Source: Verrucosispora sp. WMMD573
Lineage (GTDB): Bacteria; Actinomycetota; Actinomycetes; Mycobacteriales; Micromonosporaceae
Direction: 5' to 3'
Assembly: GCF_027497175.1 (NCBI RefSeq)
Contig: NZ_CP114901.1
Span: 5,580,001-5,644,000 of the forward strand
Length of the DNA: 64,000 nucleotides
Both the position numbers and the translations under genes were made by a program. How positions within the stretch are numbered: position 1 is the stretch's first letter; each line of letters starts with the position of its first letter. Shown piece after piece: positions 35,796 to 44,509 of the stretch. The notes below the pieces were generated by a model. It did not search any database and had not been told where the DNA came from. It saw only the letters and a list, made by a program, of their open reading frames with translations.

Positions 35796-36685
35796 CCAAC
35801 GCCCAACTCATCCGAATGCAATGGGCTGTCCGGGCAACACTGGCCCTCGGCGTCGCCGCCTCAGTCACCGCGAACATCCTGCACGCCCAGGCGAACCCGA
35901 TCTCCCAGGCCATCGCCGCATGGCCACCGTTGGCCCTACTCATCACCGTCGAGCTGGTCACGCGCGTACCCGTCCACCGCCGCGCGCTCGGCGTCATCCG
36001 GATCGTCGCCGCCTCCGCCATCGCCGCCATCGCCGCCTGGATCAGCTACCACCACATGGTAGGAGTCGTTGCCCACTACGGCGAAACCGGCACCGTGCCC
36101 TACCTCCTCCCCCTCTCCGTGGACGGACTGATCATCGTCGCGTCGGTCTCCCTGGTAGAACTGGCCGCCCGCCGCCGGGAAGCCGAGAAGACAACGTCGG
36201 CACCTGCCACAACGGCGACCGCATCCGCCGCCCCAGCGTCGGTACAGCAGCCGCCGGAGCCAGGTGACGCCGGACCCGCACACCCACCTCCGGCACTTGA
36301 ACGCCACAGCACCGACGCCGACACGCCGCGCCTCGACGTTGTACGCGAACCCAACCAGCGCCCAGCCGCCGACCCCAGCTCGGGCGACACCAGGCTCAAT
36401 CACGCTCCCGACAGTGCGTTGCACGGGGATGACCTGCCCGACGTCGAAGACGACGCGGACGAGGACGTAGACCTCGCTGCGGATCTCGTGCCGCTACTGC
36501 CCGCCGCCCGCGCCGCCCGAGACGAGCTAATCCGTGAAGGTCACACCGTCAGCCGTGATGCCCTCGCACGCCGGCTACGCAGCAACGGCCACTCGATACG
36601 CAACAGCGCGGTATCAGAGCTGCTCGCCGCCCTTCGACAGGAGACGCGATCGGTCAACGGCTCCCGCCCCACTGCCCAGCTCTAG
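35792..36685 (+). CDS. DUF2637 membrane protein (conjugation/spread-type)
   Basis: 297 residues. The first ~125 residues hold four membrane helices (ATLALGVAASVTANILHA, PPLALLITVELVTRV, VAASAIAAIAAWISYHH, LPLSVDGLIIVASVSLV), the pattern of DUF2637. This family is found in actinomycete plasmids and integrative elements and resembles Spd-type spread proteins. The C-terminal half is a charged linker and a small helix-turn-helix-like end (HTVSRDALARRLRSNGHSI, VSELLAAL) that could bind DNA. Its ATG overlaps the LysM/BTAD stop, so the two are translated together. A role in intramycelial spread or element maintenance is inferred from family context. Confidence 0.85.
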   Translation: MTNAQLIRMQWAVRATLALGVAASVTANILHAQANPISQAIAAWPPLALLITVELVTRVPVHRRALGVIRIVAASAIAAIAAWISYHHMVGVVAHYGETGTVPYLLPLSVDGLIIVASVSLVELAARRREAEKTTSAPATTATASAAPASVQQPPEPGDAGPAHPPPALERHSTDADTPRLDVVREPNQRPAADPSSGDTRLNHAPDSALHGDDLPDVEDDADEDVDLAADLVPLLPAARAARDELIREGHTVSRDALARRLRSNGHSIRNSAVSELLAALRQETRSVNGSRPTAQL

Positions 36686-36839
36686 CGACCCCGGCCTCGT
36701 CGTTTGCCTTTACCACAGAGCCGTGTCCCCGGCCCGGCCCGCGACGGTGGGCGGTCTTGATCGGCGCGTGGAGGTCGGCGTGGATAGGCCGGGGTGCCCG
36801 ACCGGACACCACGACGAACGCTGTCAGGAGGAACCACGC

Positions 36840-37001
36840 ATGACTGACCAGCCATCCACGCGCCGCACTGTCGAGGTAGACGCTGCCGTGTACGACGTGT
36901 TGGAGCGCACGGCCGCCAACCGAGACACCGACGTCAACGGTGTGCTGCGCTACCTGATCGAGGTGCCGACGCCCCGGGCTGCTGCCGACGACGAAGACTG
37001 A
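36840..37001 (+). CDS. Small ribbon-helix-helix-like protein (53 aa)
   Basis: ATG at 36840 with AGGAGG eight bases upstream, a very good ribosome site. The product reads STRRTVEVDAAVYDVLERTA then NRDTDVNGVLRYLIEVP: a short strand followed by two helices, as in ribbon-helix-helix repressors. Similar small proteins sit near replication or partition genes of actinomycete elements. It is followed by a perfect hairpin terminator. Confidence 0.6.
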   Translation: MTDQPSTRRTVEVDAAVYDVLERTAANRDTDVNGVLRYLIEVPTPRAAADDED

Positions 37002-37018
37002 GTGCGCGCAAGACAGGT

Positions 37019-37046
37019 CGCCCGGCCCGCCACGGCGGGCCGGGCG
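37019..37046. terminator. Bidirectional hairpin terminator between convergent genes
   Basis: A perfect 12-bp inverted repeat (CGCCCGGCCCGC ... GCGGGCCGGGCG) with a four-base CACG loop lies between the stop of the small plus-strand gene and the stop of the minus-strand HTH gene. No T-run follows, which is common in high-GC actinomycetes. Confidence 0.8.
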
Positions 37047-37069
37047 ACACCCGTCAACGCTCTTGCCGT

Positions 37070-37714
37070 CTACCCGCTCGAAGCGACGGCAGCGGCGAGC
37101 AGGCGTTGGGCGGTGCGCTCAGTGATGTCGAGTTGCCCGGCGAGCGTCACACCGAGCCCGCGCCGATCCTGCCCGGCGGCGTCGGCCTCGGCCAGCAACG
37201 TAATGGCGACTTGGAGCCGAGGATCGTCGGCGTACGGGTGCGGTTTGCGGGCACCGGTCGTGCCGGGGGTACGGCCGGTGGACTGCCTCCCGGTACGGGC
37301 ATCCGCGACGGCCCACACCGTGCGCCGATACCACAGGCGACGGACCCGCCCGTCCGACAGTTCCTCGACCCGGTCCGGGTTGTCGAGCAGGGTATCGGGC
37401 AGGTTGCGGTACGAGCTGTACCCGAGGACCCTCGCCGCCGCGCCCGACCCTAGGAAATCCTCCGGGTCGCCGCGGCGGTCGACCTTCGTCAGCTCGGCGC
37501 GTTTCGCCGCCAGGTGCGCCGAATGGAACGCCTCAATGTCGTCGAGCCAGAACCACTCCCTGCCGTCGTGCGCGAAGCCGCGTGGAAAGCCGAACCGGGC
37601 GCGGTGGCGGCGCCAGTGGTTGACGGTGGTGTAGGCCGCGCCGGTGTGCGCGGCGACTCCGGTCCGGTCGAGGGCGGTCCGTCCGTTGATGATGCGTCGT
37701 GCCACGTCGTTCAT
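37070..37714 (-). CDS. HTH DNA-binding protein of the conjugative element
   Basis: 214 residues, apparently the last gene of the long minus-strand array. It has two or three DNA-binding-type helix-turn-helix regions: GVAAHTGAAYTTVNHWRRHR with FPRGFAHDGREWFWLDDIEAF (excisionase/MerR-like), SGAAARVLGYSSYRNLPDTL, and a C-terminal QLDITERTAQRLLAAAV. The repeated helix-turn-helix plan is common in actinomycete plasmid and phage accessory proteins. It may control replication, excision or transfer. No integrase is adjacent. Confidence 0.7.
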   Translation of the reverse strand: MNDVARRIINGRTALDRTGVAAHTGAAYTTVNHWRRHRARFGFPRGFAHDGREWFWLDDIEAFHSAHLAAKRAELTKVDRRGDPEDFLGSGAAARVLGYSSYRNLPDTLLDNPDRVEELSDGRVRRLWYRRTVWAVADARTGRQSTGRTPGTTGARKPHPYADDPRLQVAITLLAEADAAGQDRRGLGVTLAGQLDITERTAQRLLAAAVASSG

Positions 37715-37901
37715 CCTCCCCTCCGGCTAGCTGGGAGCGGGGCCCGCGTGACCGAGGTGGGTGTGACTCGGGCCGTAGGATCGGCCATACGCCTGTCTCG
37801 GGTAGAAGCGGTGTGGTCCGCAGGTGACCCGGGTGGGCGAGGTGGCCGGTCGGGGTTGCGCGCACCCTCGGGTGTGCCCGCCGGCCACCGACCCAACCTG
37901 G

Positions 37902-38297
37902 TTACCTCGGCGGACTTAGCACTTTCCATGCCACCTGTGCCATGTGGTCGATGCGCAGTGCGGCCAGTTTCGCGCGCGTGGGGGGTTTCAGCGCGTCGTA
38001 CACGGTCAGGATCGCGGCGGCGGTGGTCGCGTCCACCAGCACCCCGTCGATCTTGCGGCAGTTGCCGCGCTTCGCCTCCCGCAGCAATTCGATAGCCTGT
38101 GGGTCACCCGCTGTCGCATCGTCCGGGAGCGCGTCGATGTCGGCCAGCCCCTCGCAGTCGGGGCAGGTGACGAGGTGCGGGTCCTCGGTGACACGGCTCA
38201 ACGGCACGTCGGCTGCGCCGCACACCGGCCCCATCCGGCGGCGGGCCTTCGCGTGAGTGAAGGCGAGCCATTCGTGCCGCCCGGTGTCGGGGGTCAT
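37902..38297 (-). CDS. Accessory protein with zinc-ribbon-like CPDC, hypothetical
   Basis: 131 residues from ATG 38297, overlapping the preceding stop by four bases. It has HEWLAFTHAKARRRMGPVCG, LVTCPDCEGLADIDAL, and a helical C-terminus (KPPTRAKLAALRIDHMAQVA). The C-x18-C-x2-C arrangement could bind zinc. It belongs to the chain of small accessory genes from the conjugative element, and no known family was recognised. Confidence 0.65.
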   Translation of the reverse strand: MTPDTGRHEWLAFTHAKARRRMGPVCGAADVPLSRVTEDPHLVTCPDCEGLADIDALPDDATAGDPQAIELLREAKRGNCRKIDGVLVDATTAAAILTVYDALKPPTRAKLAALRIDHMAQVAWKVLSPPR

Positions 38298-38959
38298 GGT
38301 GCCTGCCCCGGCTGGTGGGTCCAGATGCCGAGCGGGTGGCCGGGGGCGATGCGACCTCGGCCGGAGGCGAGGGTGTGGAACACGTCGAAGTACCGTTCGT
38401 GGAGTTGGCCCCGGGTGCGCATCAGGTGTTTGCCTCGGGTGAGCTTCGCGGGCAGGGACTCGACCACCCGGCCGATCAGCCCATACAGGTCCCGGGCCTC
38501 GATGAGGTCGGCGCACCCCTGGCACGCCGACCAGCGTTCGCCCCACGCCTGGGTGAATGCGTGCTCGGTGTCGGTGCGGCGTACCCGCGCCGCGTGGTGC
38601 CGAGACTGGTAGTCGCCCACGGCGACCACCTGTGCGGTAACCCGGCGGACGTCGGTGACCTGGTTCGCGCACCGGTAGATCCAGGCCGCGCCGGGTGCGG
38701 AGCAGAAGTCGCACTCGATGATCGGGTCGGGAATCTCGGTGAGCGGTGCGGGCTCGGGCCGGTGGTCACTTTGCTGGCCGCGCTGCTCGGCCGCGTGCAG
38801 GTACTCGACGATCATGCCGAGGTTGTTGAGGCGGATGTTGAGCGCGCGACGGCAGCGGCGGCAGTAGAACGACTCCGGGATCGGCGCCGTGCTCGCGTCG
38901 AGGGCTACCGCCTCGGGGCCATGGGCGGATTCCTCGGGGTGCGGAGTGTGCGATGGCAT
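38294..38959 (-). CDS. Hypothetical accessory protein with two cysteine pairs
   Basis: 221 residues from ATG 38959. FYCRRCRRALNIRLNNLG, IIECDFCSAPGAAWIYRC and WSACQGCADLIEARD give three CxxC-type sites, suggesting a zinc-binding protein. The C-terminal part is helical (RGQLHERYFDVFHTLASG). It is joined by short overlaps to genes on both sides. Similar cysteine-rich proteins are frequent in actinomycete element accessory regions, and their function is unknown. Confidence 0.68.
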   Translation of the reverse strand: MPSHTPHPEESAHGPEAVALDASTAPIPESFYCRRCRRALNIRLNNLGMIVEYLHAAEQRGQQSDHRPEPAPLTEIPDPIIECDFCSAPGAAWIYRCANQVTDVRRVTAQVVAVGDYQSRHHAARVRRTDTEHAFTQAWGERWSACQGCADLIEARDLYGLIGRVVESLPAKLTRGKHLMRTRGQLHERYFDVFHTLASGRGRIAPGHPLGIWTHQPGQAP

Positions 38960-39378
38960 CACTGGTCGCCTTCGTCCTGGTTGTGGGTGTGCTGCGGCCA
39001 GGCGGGGTTGGCCGGGTCGAGGGTCAGACCGAGACGCAGGCTCGCGAGGTCGACCACCCGCCGCAGCAGGCTCGCGGTTCCGCTGCTGAGGTCGGCGTCG
39101 TAGTCGTGGGCGATGCGGCAGGCGAAGCGCAACGCCACGCACGCGGAGGTGAGCGTGGCCTCCAGGGCGGCGCGGTCGTCGGCCCGGGTGGCTCGCCTGA
39201 CCATTGCGGCCGGGTAGGTGCGCTCGGCCCCGTTGGGAAACCGGAGGGTGTAGCGGCGGGCATAGCTGGTGTGCGGGGTGGAATAGTCGACGTCGGTGAC
39301 GGTGCCGAGGCGGTACTCGACCGGGTCGGTCGGCTTGATCACCCGGGCGGTGTCGCCGTACTCCAGGGACCGGTACAT
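38959..39378 (-). CDS. Hypothetical accessory protein (139 aa)
   Basis: ATG 39378 gives MYRSLEYGDTARVIKPTDPV followed by TDVDYSTPHTSYARRYTLRF, a small beta-barrel-like N-terminus, and a helical C-terminus (DRAALEATLTSACVALRFA, LLRRVVDLASLRLGL). The stop overlaps the next start as TGATG. No family recognised; coding is supported by the tight packing. Confidence 0.6.
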   Translation of the reverse strand: MYRSLEYGDTARVIKPTDPVEYRLGTVTDVDYSTPHTSYARRYTLRFPNGAERTYPAAMVRRATRADDRAALEATLTSACVALRFACRIAHDYDADLSSGTASLLRRVVDLASLRLGLTLDPANPAWPQHTHNQDEGDQ

Positions 39379-39403
39379 CACAACTCCGTTCAAAGGGTGA
39401 GGG

Positions 39404-39736
39404 CTAGCTGGTGGGGTGGTCGATCTCGCCGCCGCCGTTGACCTCGAGAGCGATGAGGCGGTCGTCGGTCTCGGTGGTGTCGGCGTGCAGGTAGAGGTCA
39501 CCGGCGCGGCGTTTCACGCCGATGGAGACGCCGTGCACGTCGAGCACCACGTACGCGGTGCGATCCCCGGACTCGCCGGGGTAGACGCGCAGGTTGAGCC
39601 GGGTGATCACCTCGGCGCAGACGGGGTCGACCGGGCCGAGTAGGGCGAGGGCGTCCGCGAGTTGCGGGCCGTTGAGGGTGCGTTGTCCGTCGCCGAGGCC
39701 GCCTGTGTCCTCCGGCGGATCAATCGGCGGCGTCAT
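39404..39736 (-). CDS. Hypothetical accessory protein (110 aa)
   Basis: The protein has a short acidic N-terminus and a compact beta-rich core (TRLNLRVYPGESGDRTAYVV, LDVHGVSIGVKRRAGDLYLH) ending TDDRLIALEVNGG. Start ATG 39736 overlaps the preceding stop by four bases. No domain was recognised. It is part of the accessory array. Confidence 0.62.
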   Translation of the reverse strand: MTPPIDPPEDTGGLGDGQRTLNGPQLADALALLGPVDPVCAEVITRLNLRVYPGESGDRTAYVVLDVHGVSIGVKRRAGDLYLHADTTETDDRLIALEVNGGGEIDHPTS

Positions 39737-40212
39737 GCCGGCCTCCCCTCGTCGGTCGCGGGCTCGTCAGTTGCGGGCTCGTCGCTGGGCGGCGTGGGTG
39801 GGAAGGCGGGGAGGATGCTGGCGAGGGTGCTGCCATCCGGGTCGTCGGTGATGGCGGCGCAGGCGATGAGCGCGACTGCGGCAGCGGCGGCTTGCGCCGG
39901 GGTGTAGCGCACGCGCACGGTGCGGGTGCCGTCGAGGGTGGTGGCGCGGACCTCGACGCGGCCCGGCTGCCAGGTCGCAACCGGCAGCCGCTCGTCCGGC
40001 ACCGCCTTGACGGTGCCGCGCAGCGCCTCGCGGAGTGCGGCGCGTAGGTGCTCGCGGCGGCGGGCAGCGGCGGCCTCCCACCTCGACGCCGCCTTTTGGT
40101 GGGCGGCGCGGTCGTCGCCGGTGGCGACCGCCGCGCGGGCGTGGAACCGCTCGGCGTTGCCGATGGCGTGAGCGAACTCGGCGGCAAGATCAAAAAGTCG
40201 GTCTGGATTCAT
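39733..40212 (-). CDS. Hypothetical accessory protein (159 aa)
   Basis: ATG 40212 is used rather than the longer frame to 40335, whose extra part is arginine/proline-rich. The protein starts with a helical region (RLFDLAAEFAHAIGNAERFH, SRWEAAAARRREHLRAALRE), then a strand-rich part (PGRVEVRATTLDGTRTVRVR), a hydrophobic helix AAAAVALIACAAIT, and an acidic tail containing a duplicated DEPATDEPATDE. Function unknown. Confidence 0.6.
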   Translation of the reverse strand: MNPDRLFDLAAEFAHAIGNAERFHARAAVATGDDRAAHQKAASRWEAAAARRREHLRAALREALRGTVKAVPDERLPVATWQPGRVEVRATTLDGTRTVRVRYTPAQAAAAAVALIACAAITDDPDGSTLASILPAFPPTPPSDEPATDEPATDEGRPA

Positions 40213-40303
40213 CGGGTACTCCGTCAGCGAGTCGAAGGGGTGTCGCCTGGGGGTGCCGCGCGGCCGGGGTCGGACCGTGGCCGCGCGGCACACGTCGCGG
40301 CGG

Positions 40304-40948
40304 TCAGGAATGGGCGGCCGGTGGCCCGTCGGCACCGTCGGCGGTGGCCGGTGGCCATGCCGTCCCCCCGCCCGTGGGGAACGGTGGGGCGGCCTTCACG
40401 TGCGGTAGGCCGGGGTCGAGTTTCTGGCCGATGCGGTCGAGGCTGATCGCCCCGTACGCGGTCAGGTGCGCGCCCACGGCAAGGGCCTGCGCGCCGGTGA
40501 GCAGCACGACGAGGCGGCGGCCCTGCCTGTCGTGGACGTGCAGCTCGACGTGGCCGTTGGTCAGTGGCCGGACGGGCAGGAACCGCTCGACCTGGGCTCC
40601 TTCGGGTGCCGTCGCCCAGATCGCCGAGCAGAGTTGGTTCCACTGCTCGCTGCTGAGGGCGTCCCACTGCTCGGCGCGAGCGGTCAGGTGAGCGTGTTCG
40701 GCGTGGGTGGCGGAGTGTTCGGCCATCGCGTGGGCGACCTCAGCCGCCGCGAAGTGGGCACACACTCGGTTGGCCAGCGCGATCATCGAGGTGGCCGTCG
40801 GCGCCGGAGCGTGCAGAGGCGTAGCGGCGGGCTCCGGTGCCGGCGAAGCCGCAGCGGCGGGCGAGGCGGGGACGGATGCGGTACCGGTGGCGGGGTGTCC
40901 GCCGGTACCGGGGCCGGGCGTGGTGGCCCGGCCCCAATGCCGGCCCAC
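40304..40948 (-). CDS. Hypothetical accessory protein (214 aa)
   Basis: GTG 40948 follows the DUF932 stop by one base. An Ala/Pro-rich N-terminal ~50 residues precede a helical segment (SMIALANRVCAHFAAAEVAH, EQWDALSSEQWNQLCSAIWA) and a beta part (HVELHVHDRQGRRLVVLLTG, AVGAHLTAYGAISLDRIG). No family is recognised. Codon use and position support it. Confidence 0.6.
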   Translation of the reverse strand: MGRHWGRATTPGPGTGGHPATGTASVPASPAAAASPAPEPAATPLHAPAPTATSMIALANRVCAHFAAAEVAHAMAEHSATHAEHAHLTARAEQWDALSSEQWNQLCSAIWATAPEGAQVERFLPVRPLTNGHVELHVHDRQGRRLVVLLTGAQALAVGAHLTAYGAISLDRIGQKLDPGLPHVKAAPPFPTGGGTAWPPATADGADGPPAAHS

Positions 40949-40949
40949 C

Positions 40950-41936
40950 TCAGACCGCCAGCAACTCGAACGCGCGGGCCTTCAGGTCCACACCGGCACC
41001 GGTCAGCGCCCGCGTAGCCCGGACGAGGTCGGATTTGGCCGGGGCGAAGTGGTCGACGTACTCGGTGATGGCCTGGTAGCCGGCCCACCGGGTGCCCTTG
41101 ACCGCCTTCTGCGTGTCCGCGTCCCGGATGAGGTACCGCAACGTGTTCGTGCGCTGCTTCGCGTTGTTGCGCGCGGTGTCGGAGGCGTCGTCCGCGAGGG
41201 GCCACACCTGCGCGACGATCTTCTCGAACTCGCCCATGGTCAACGACTCGTTGATCATCTTTTCGGCTTCGGTCTCGAAGTCGCGGAACGCCTTCCACAT
41301 CAGCCCGAGTGCCTGCCGCGCCTCGGCGATCTTGCTGGTGACGTTCGAGGTGTGCCGGAACGTGTACGAGGCACGCGAGCGCTGGTAGGCAAGGGCTTGG
41401 GTATTCGCGCACACGATCCGGACCGGAGTGGCATCGAGGCGAAGCGCGGCGGTGCCATCGTGCGAGGTGGTGGCCGCGAGGTACAAGTCCATGTCGTCCA
41501 CCCCGGCAATGCGCATCGCGGTGGGTAGCTTCATGGTGACGAACACCGAGCGGCCCTTACGCATAGAGCCGGCGGTCTCGAAGTGCGCGCCGGAGGCGTC
41601 GACCAGGAGGTTGAGCGTCTCGGCGACCTGCTCGTTCTGGACAACCGAGTAGTCCTCGCCCACCACGCCGAGGTACTCGGTCTCACCCGTGACGGGGTTG
41701 GTGCGCACGGTCATGTACTTGTCGGGGCAGTCGACCTTCGTCACCCCCCGCTCGGTGACCTCGATGCCCTGAAGGGCGATCTTGCGGACCTCCCAGCCAC
41801 CGAGCCACGCCTTGCTCATGACCTCCTGCGCGGTCATGCACGCCTCGGTGACGGTCCCGAGCTGATGCCAGGCGGTCAACCGCGCGGAGGCGAACGCCGT
41901 CTGACCGTTCGCGAGGGTTTCGAGTTCGTGTGCCAC
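40950..41936 (-). CDS. DUF932 phage/plasmid-like protein
   Basis: 328 residues from GTG 41936, chosen because AAGGGG lies seven bases upstream and the next residues (AHELETLANGQTAFASARLT) begin the family. The DUF932 pattern follows: AWHQLGTVTEACMTAQEVM, LGVVGEDYSVVQNEQVAETL, DGTAALRLDATPVRIVCANT, and helices to the end. DUF932 proteins are common on phages, plasmids and conjugative elements, and their molecular role is unsettled. It is one of the better conserved accessory genes here and supports the mobile-element reading. Confidence 0.9.
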   Translation of the reverse strand: MAHELETLANGQTAFASARLTAWHQLGTVTEACMTAQEVMSKAWLGGWEVRKIALQGIEVTERGVTKVDCPDKYMTVRTNPVTGETEYLGVVGEDYSVVQNEQVAETLNLLVDASGAHFETAGSMRKGRSVFVTMKLPTAMRIAGVDDMDLYLAATTSHDGTAALRLDATPVRIVCANTQALAYQRSRASYTFRHTSNVTSKIAEARQALGLMWKAFRDFETEAEKMINESLTMGEFEKIVAQVWPLADDASDTARNNAKQRTNTLRYLIRDADTQKAVKGTRWAGYQAITEYVDHFAPAKSDLVRATRALTGAGVDLKARAFELLAV

Positions 41937-42106
41937 GGTGGCACCCCTTCCGGTTGTGGTGTTCAGGTGGGCGGCGGGCCGGGGGTTGCGACCCCGGGCC
42001 GCGCCGCCAATAACAATGTTTCCTACCTCCATCGGCCGATCAAGACGATCGGTTCGAGTCGATCGAGGTTTCTGCGGCGAATCTGACGCCCGCCGCTGGG
42101 TGTGGC

Positions 42107-42676
42107 CTACCGGGTGTCGGTGGCCGGGCGAATGCGCCCGTCCGGGCCGTACACGTACGTGCGGACGGTTTTGAACGGGGATGGTAGGTAGACGGTGAAT
42201 CCGTGCTCGGGGATGAACCGGGTTCGGTAGTCGCGGGTGATGCCCAACAGGTACCGGTCGGGTTTGTCACCGTGCGACCCCGGCGGAATGATGCCCGCCC
42301 CGGGCCGGTCAGCACGGGCGCGGCGGTGCCGACCGAGCGCCAGATGCGGGCACAGCGATAGGGCGGCGGTCATGCACTCGCGGTGCCCCGGCGGGTCCGA
42401 GTAACGCATCAGCTCAGCCGCGCGAGGTCCGCCGAGGAACGCCACCCAATATCCCATCGGCTCACCGCACAACGAGCACCGCCGTTCGACGGCGAGGCGG
42501 GTCGAGACGGTGGTATTGATCGTGGTGAAGTCCACATGCGACCCGCCGCCGGGGTTGGGGTGGATGTTGACCGGTGGGATGGGGAGGCCGCGCCGCGCGT
42601 CGTGGGGACGCGCGGCCAGCGACGGCGGGATATCGGGCCGGTCAGCGGGCGGGCCGATGGGCGCGATGCCGGTCAC
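42107..42676 (-). CDS. Hypothetical accessory protein with CxxC
   Basis: 189 residues from GTG 42676, overlapping the preceding stop in a GTGA. After a Pro-rich start come RRCSLCGEPMGYWVAFLGGP, HRECMTAALSLCPHLALG and a C-terminal beta segment ending TVRTYVYGPDGRIRP. The CxxC plus HxxC sites suggest zinc binding. The protein lacks a recognised domain. Confidence 0.65.
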   Translation of the reverse strand: MTGIAPIGPPADRPDIPPSLAARPHDARRGLPIPPVNIHPNPGGGSHVDFTTINTTVSTRLAVERRCSLCGEPMGYWVAFLGGPRAAELMRYSDPPGHRECMTAALSLCPHLALGRHRRARADRPGAGIIPPGSHGDKPDRYLLGITRDYRTRFIPEHGFTVYLPSPFKTVRTYVYGPDGRIRPATDTR

Positions 42677-42825
42677 GACGCACCGGCCGCACGATCGGTC
42701 CGGGCGTCAGTCACGGTGACGTACGGAAATTCCGACCGCAGTACCGCGTGTGCCTGTTCCCACTGCGCCTCGGTCAGGCACAAGGTCTCCGGTTCGAGGT
42801 TCGCACCGGTCATCGTCACGGCCAT
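42673..42825 (-). CDS. Small hypothetical protein (50 aa)
   Basis: A short cistron linking two accessory genes. Its ATG (42825) overlaps the upstream stop and its TGA overlaps the next GTG. The product reads TGANLEPETLCLTEAQWEQA then LRSEFPYVTVTDARTD. The double overlap makes it likely to be translated. No family. Confidence 0.5.
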   Translation of the reverse strand: MAVTMTGANLEPETLCLTEAQWEQAHAVLRSEFPYVTVTDARTDRAAGAS

Positions 42826-43310
42826 GACGCCCGCCTCGTGCGCCGAGTCGAACAGGCCACCCGGTCGCCACCGGCAACCATGTACACGCGTGCCTCGTCG
42901 GCGGGCCGGGACATCAAGGCGGTACGGCGGTGCTCAGCCAGCCACCGGCCGACCACCTCCGCCGGGTCGCCGGTCAGCGTGCCGGTGTCGTACGCCTCGT
43001 CATTGAGCCAGGCGAGGTGATCGGCGACCGTCCAATCGGGGTGGATGAGCCAGGACTGCCGGACGGCCTGCCAGATGGTCAGCCGTGCCTGCGTCGGTGT
43101 GGCGATCGGTTCGACGGGTTGTGAGCCGTGGGGGCCGGGCACCGGGCAGAGCGGGGTGCCGTCGTGGTGGGATGTGGCTGGGCGTGGGGCGAATCCGTCG
43201 AGGGGCCAGCGACGCGGCGGCGCGGGCCGGGCGGGTTCGCCGCATTCGGGGCAGCGCAGCGACCCCGGCGTGACCGTCGGGCCGTGGGGGTGGTTGTGGT
43301 GGGTGGTCAT
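42816..43310 (-). CDS. Hypothetical accessory protein with zinc-ribbon start
   Basis: 164 residues. The N-terminus has SLRCPECGEPARP, a zinc-ribbon half. The middle holds LTIWQAVRQSWLIHPDWTVA and HLAWLNDEAYDTGTL, looking like a small helical domain. The end is arginine-rich. Its stop overlaps the next small gene. It is likely a DNA- or RNA-associated accessory protein, but this is only suggested by the ribbon. Confidence 0.6.
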   Translation of the reverse strand: MTTHHNHPHGPTVTPGSLRCPECGEPARPAPPRRWPLDGFAPRPATSHHDGTPLCPVPGPHGSQPVEPIATPTQARLTIWQAVRQSWLIHPDWTVADHLAWLNDEAYDTGTLTGDPAEVVGRWLAEHRRTALMSRPADEARVYMVAGGDRVACSTRRTRRASWP

Positions 43311-43396
43311 GGTCTGTTCCTTCCGTCTGGGGCTGGTGGGTTGGGCGTGCGGCTGCCGGGGCCGGGCAGGCTGCCCGGCCCCGGCGGGGCGGTAGG

Positions 43397-44509
43397 TCAG
43401 GCCGCTACCGGCGCGGCGGTGGCCTCGTCGGTGCTGGTCTCGTCACCGGCGGGCGGGGTGGTGTCGGTCTGCGGCGGGGCCATGAACGCGCGGACCTCGG
43501 CGGTCGGAGCGGGCGGGTTGTCCGCGAGGGCGTAGGTTTCCGGGGCCTCACGGGTCAGGACCAGCACCCCGAACCCGGTCAGCTTCTCCATGCCGTTGCG
43601 GACCGCTCCGGGGCTGCGTCCGCCGATCTCACGGGCGACGGTGCCGGGGGTCACGTCGTGGCCGGGGCCGAGGTCACGCATGAACGCCTCGACCCGGTTA
43701 CGCAACTCGTTCTTGCCCAACTTGACCGACCCGTCGCTGTTGATCTCACCCGTGGTGCGACCGGTGCCGGTGGCGCGGCGGGCCGAGGGACGGCGGATCT
43801 TGCGGGTGTGCCCGCACGTCGGGCACGTGCTGTGCGTCGGCGCGTTGGCCGGGTCCACCGTGGCGAGGTCACCGTCCCCGATCACCCACAGTTCGTCACC
43901 GTCCTCGGTGACCGGCAGGCGACGGGCGGCACCGGCAACCTCCATCGCGGCGAGGATCGTGTCACCCATCGCCACCGACAGACCGCTCTCGCCGATCGCC
44001 GCGTCAGCCGTGATGCCGTCCGGGTGCCCGCCGAGCACACCGGCCATGATCAACACCTTGAGGTCGGGCTGGCGCGGCCCGACCGGTGCCCCGGACACGG
44101 GCGCGCCGGACACCGGGGCCTCGGGCAGCGTCGCCTCGTCGGCCGCTTCCGCCGGGCCGGTGGCCGGGGCGTCGTCGGACGGCGTCGGCTCGTCGGTGGT
44201 GGCCGGGGCGTCGTCGGGCGTCAGCTCGTCGGTGGTGGCGGGGGCGTCCTCGGCGGCCGGGGTGTCGTCAGTCGTGGTGGCGAGTTCGAACGTGTCGGCG
44301 CTCTTGCGGTTGCCCTTGGTCGGGTCGGGGGTGCGGGTGGCGGTACCGGCGGCTTCCATGGCGGTGAGCGCCTCGGTGACGACCGGCAGCGGCAGGTTCG
44401 CCGTTCCGGCCAACTTGCGGGCGGTGACGCCGGGGTGCTCGCGCAGCGCCTCGACGACGGCGGACCGGGCCTCGTCGGTGCCGGGGGTCAGAACGATGTT
44501 CGCGGTCAT
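43397..44509 (-). CDS. Winged-helix-type DNA-binding protein with zinc ribbon
   Basis: 370 residues from ATG 44509 (AGGTG upstream). Three small helical domains read like winged helices: VVEALREHPGVTARKLAGTA near the start, LGGHPDGITADAAIGESGLS in the middle, and VEAFMRDLGPGHDVTPGTVA near the end. A repeated Asp/Ala/Thr/Pro linker lies at about 80-130 and a zinc ribbon CPTCGHTRKIRRPS near 240. Proteins of this style regulate or organise actinomycete mobile elements. The palindrome upstream could be its operator. Confidence 0.7.
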   Translation of the reverse strand: MTANIVLTPGTDEARSAVVEALREHPGVTARKLAGTANLPLPVVTEALTAMEAAGTATRTPDPTKGNRKSADTFELATTTDDTPAAEDAPATTDELTPDDAPATTDEPTPSDDAPATGPAEAADEATLPEAPVSGAPVSGAPVGPRQPDLKVLIMAGVLGGHPDGITADAAIGESGLSVAMGDTILAAMEVAGAARRLPVTEDGDELWVIGDGDLATVDPANAPTHSTCPTCGHTRKIRRPSARRATGTGRTTGEINSDGSVKLGKNELRNRVEAFMRDLGPGHDVTPGTVAREIGGRSPGAVRNGMEKLTGFGVLVLTREAPETYALADNPPAPTAEVRAFMAPPQTDTTPPAGDETSTDEATAAPVAA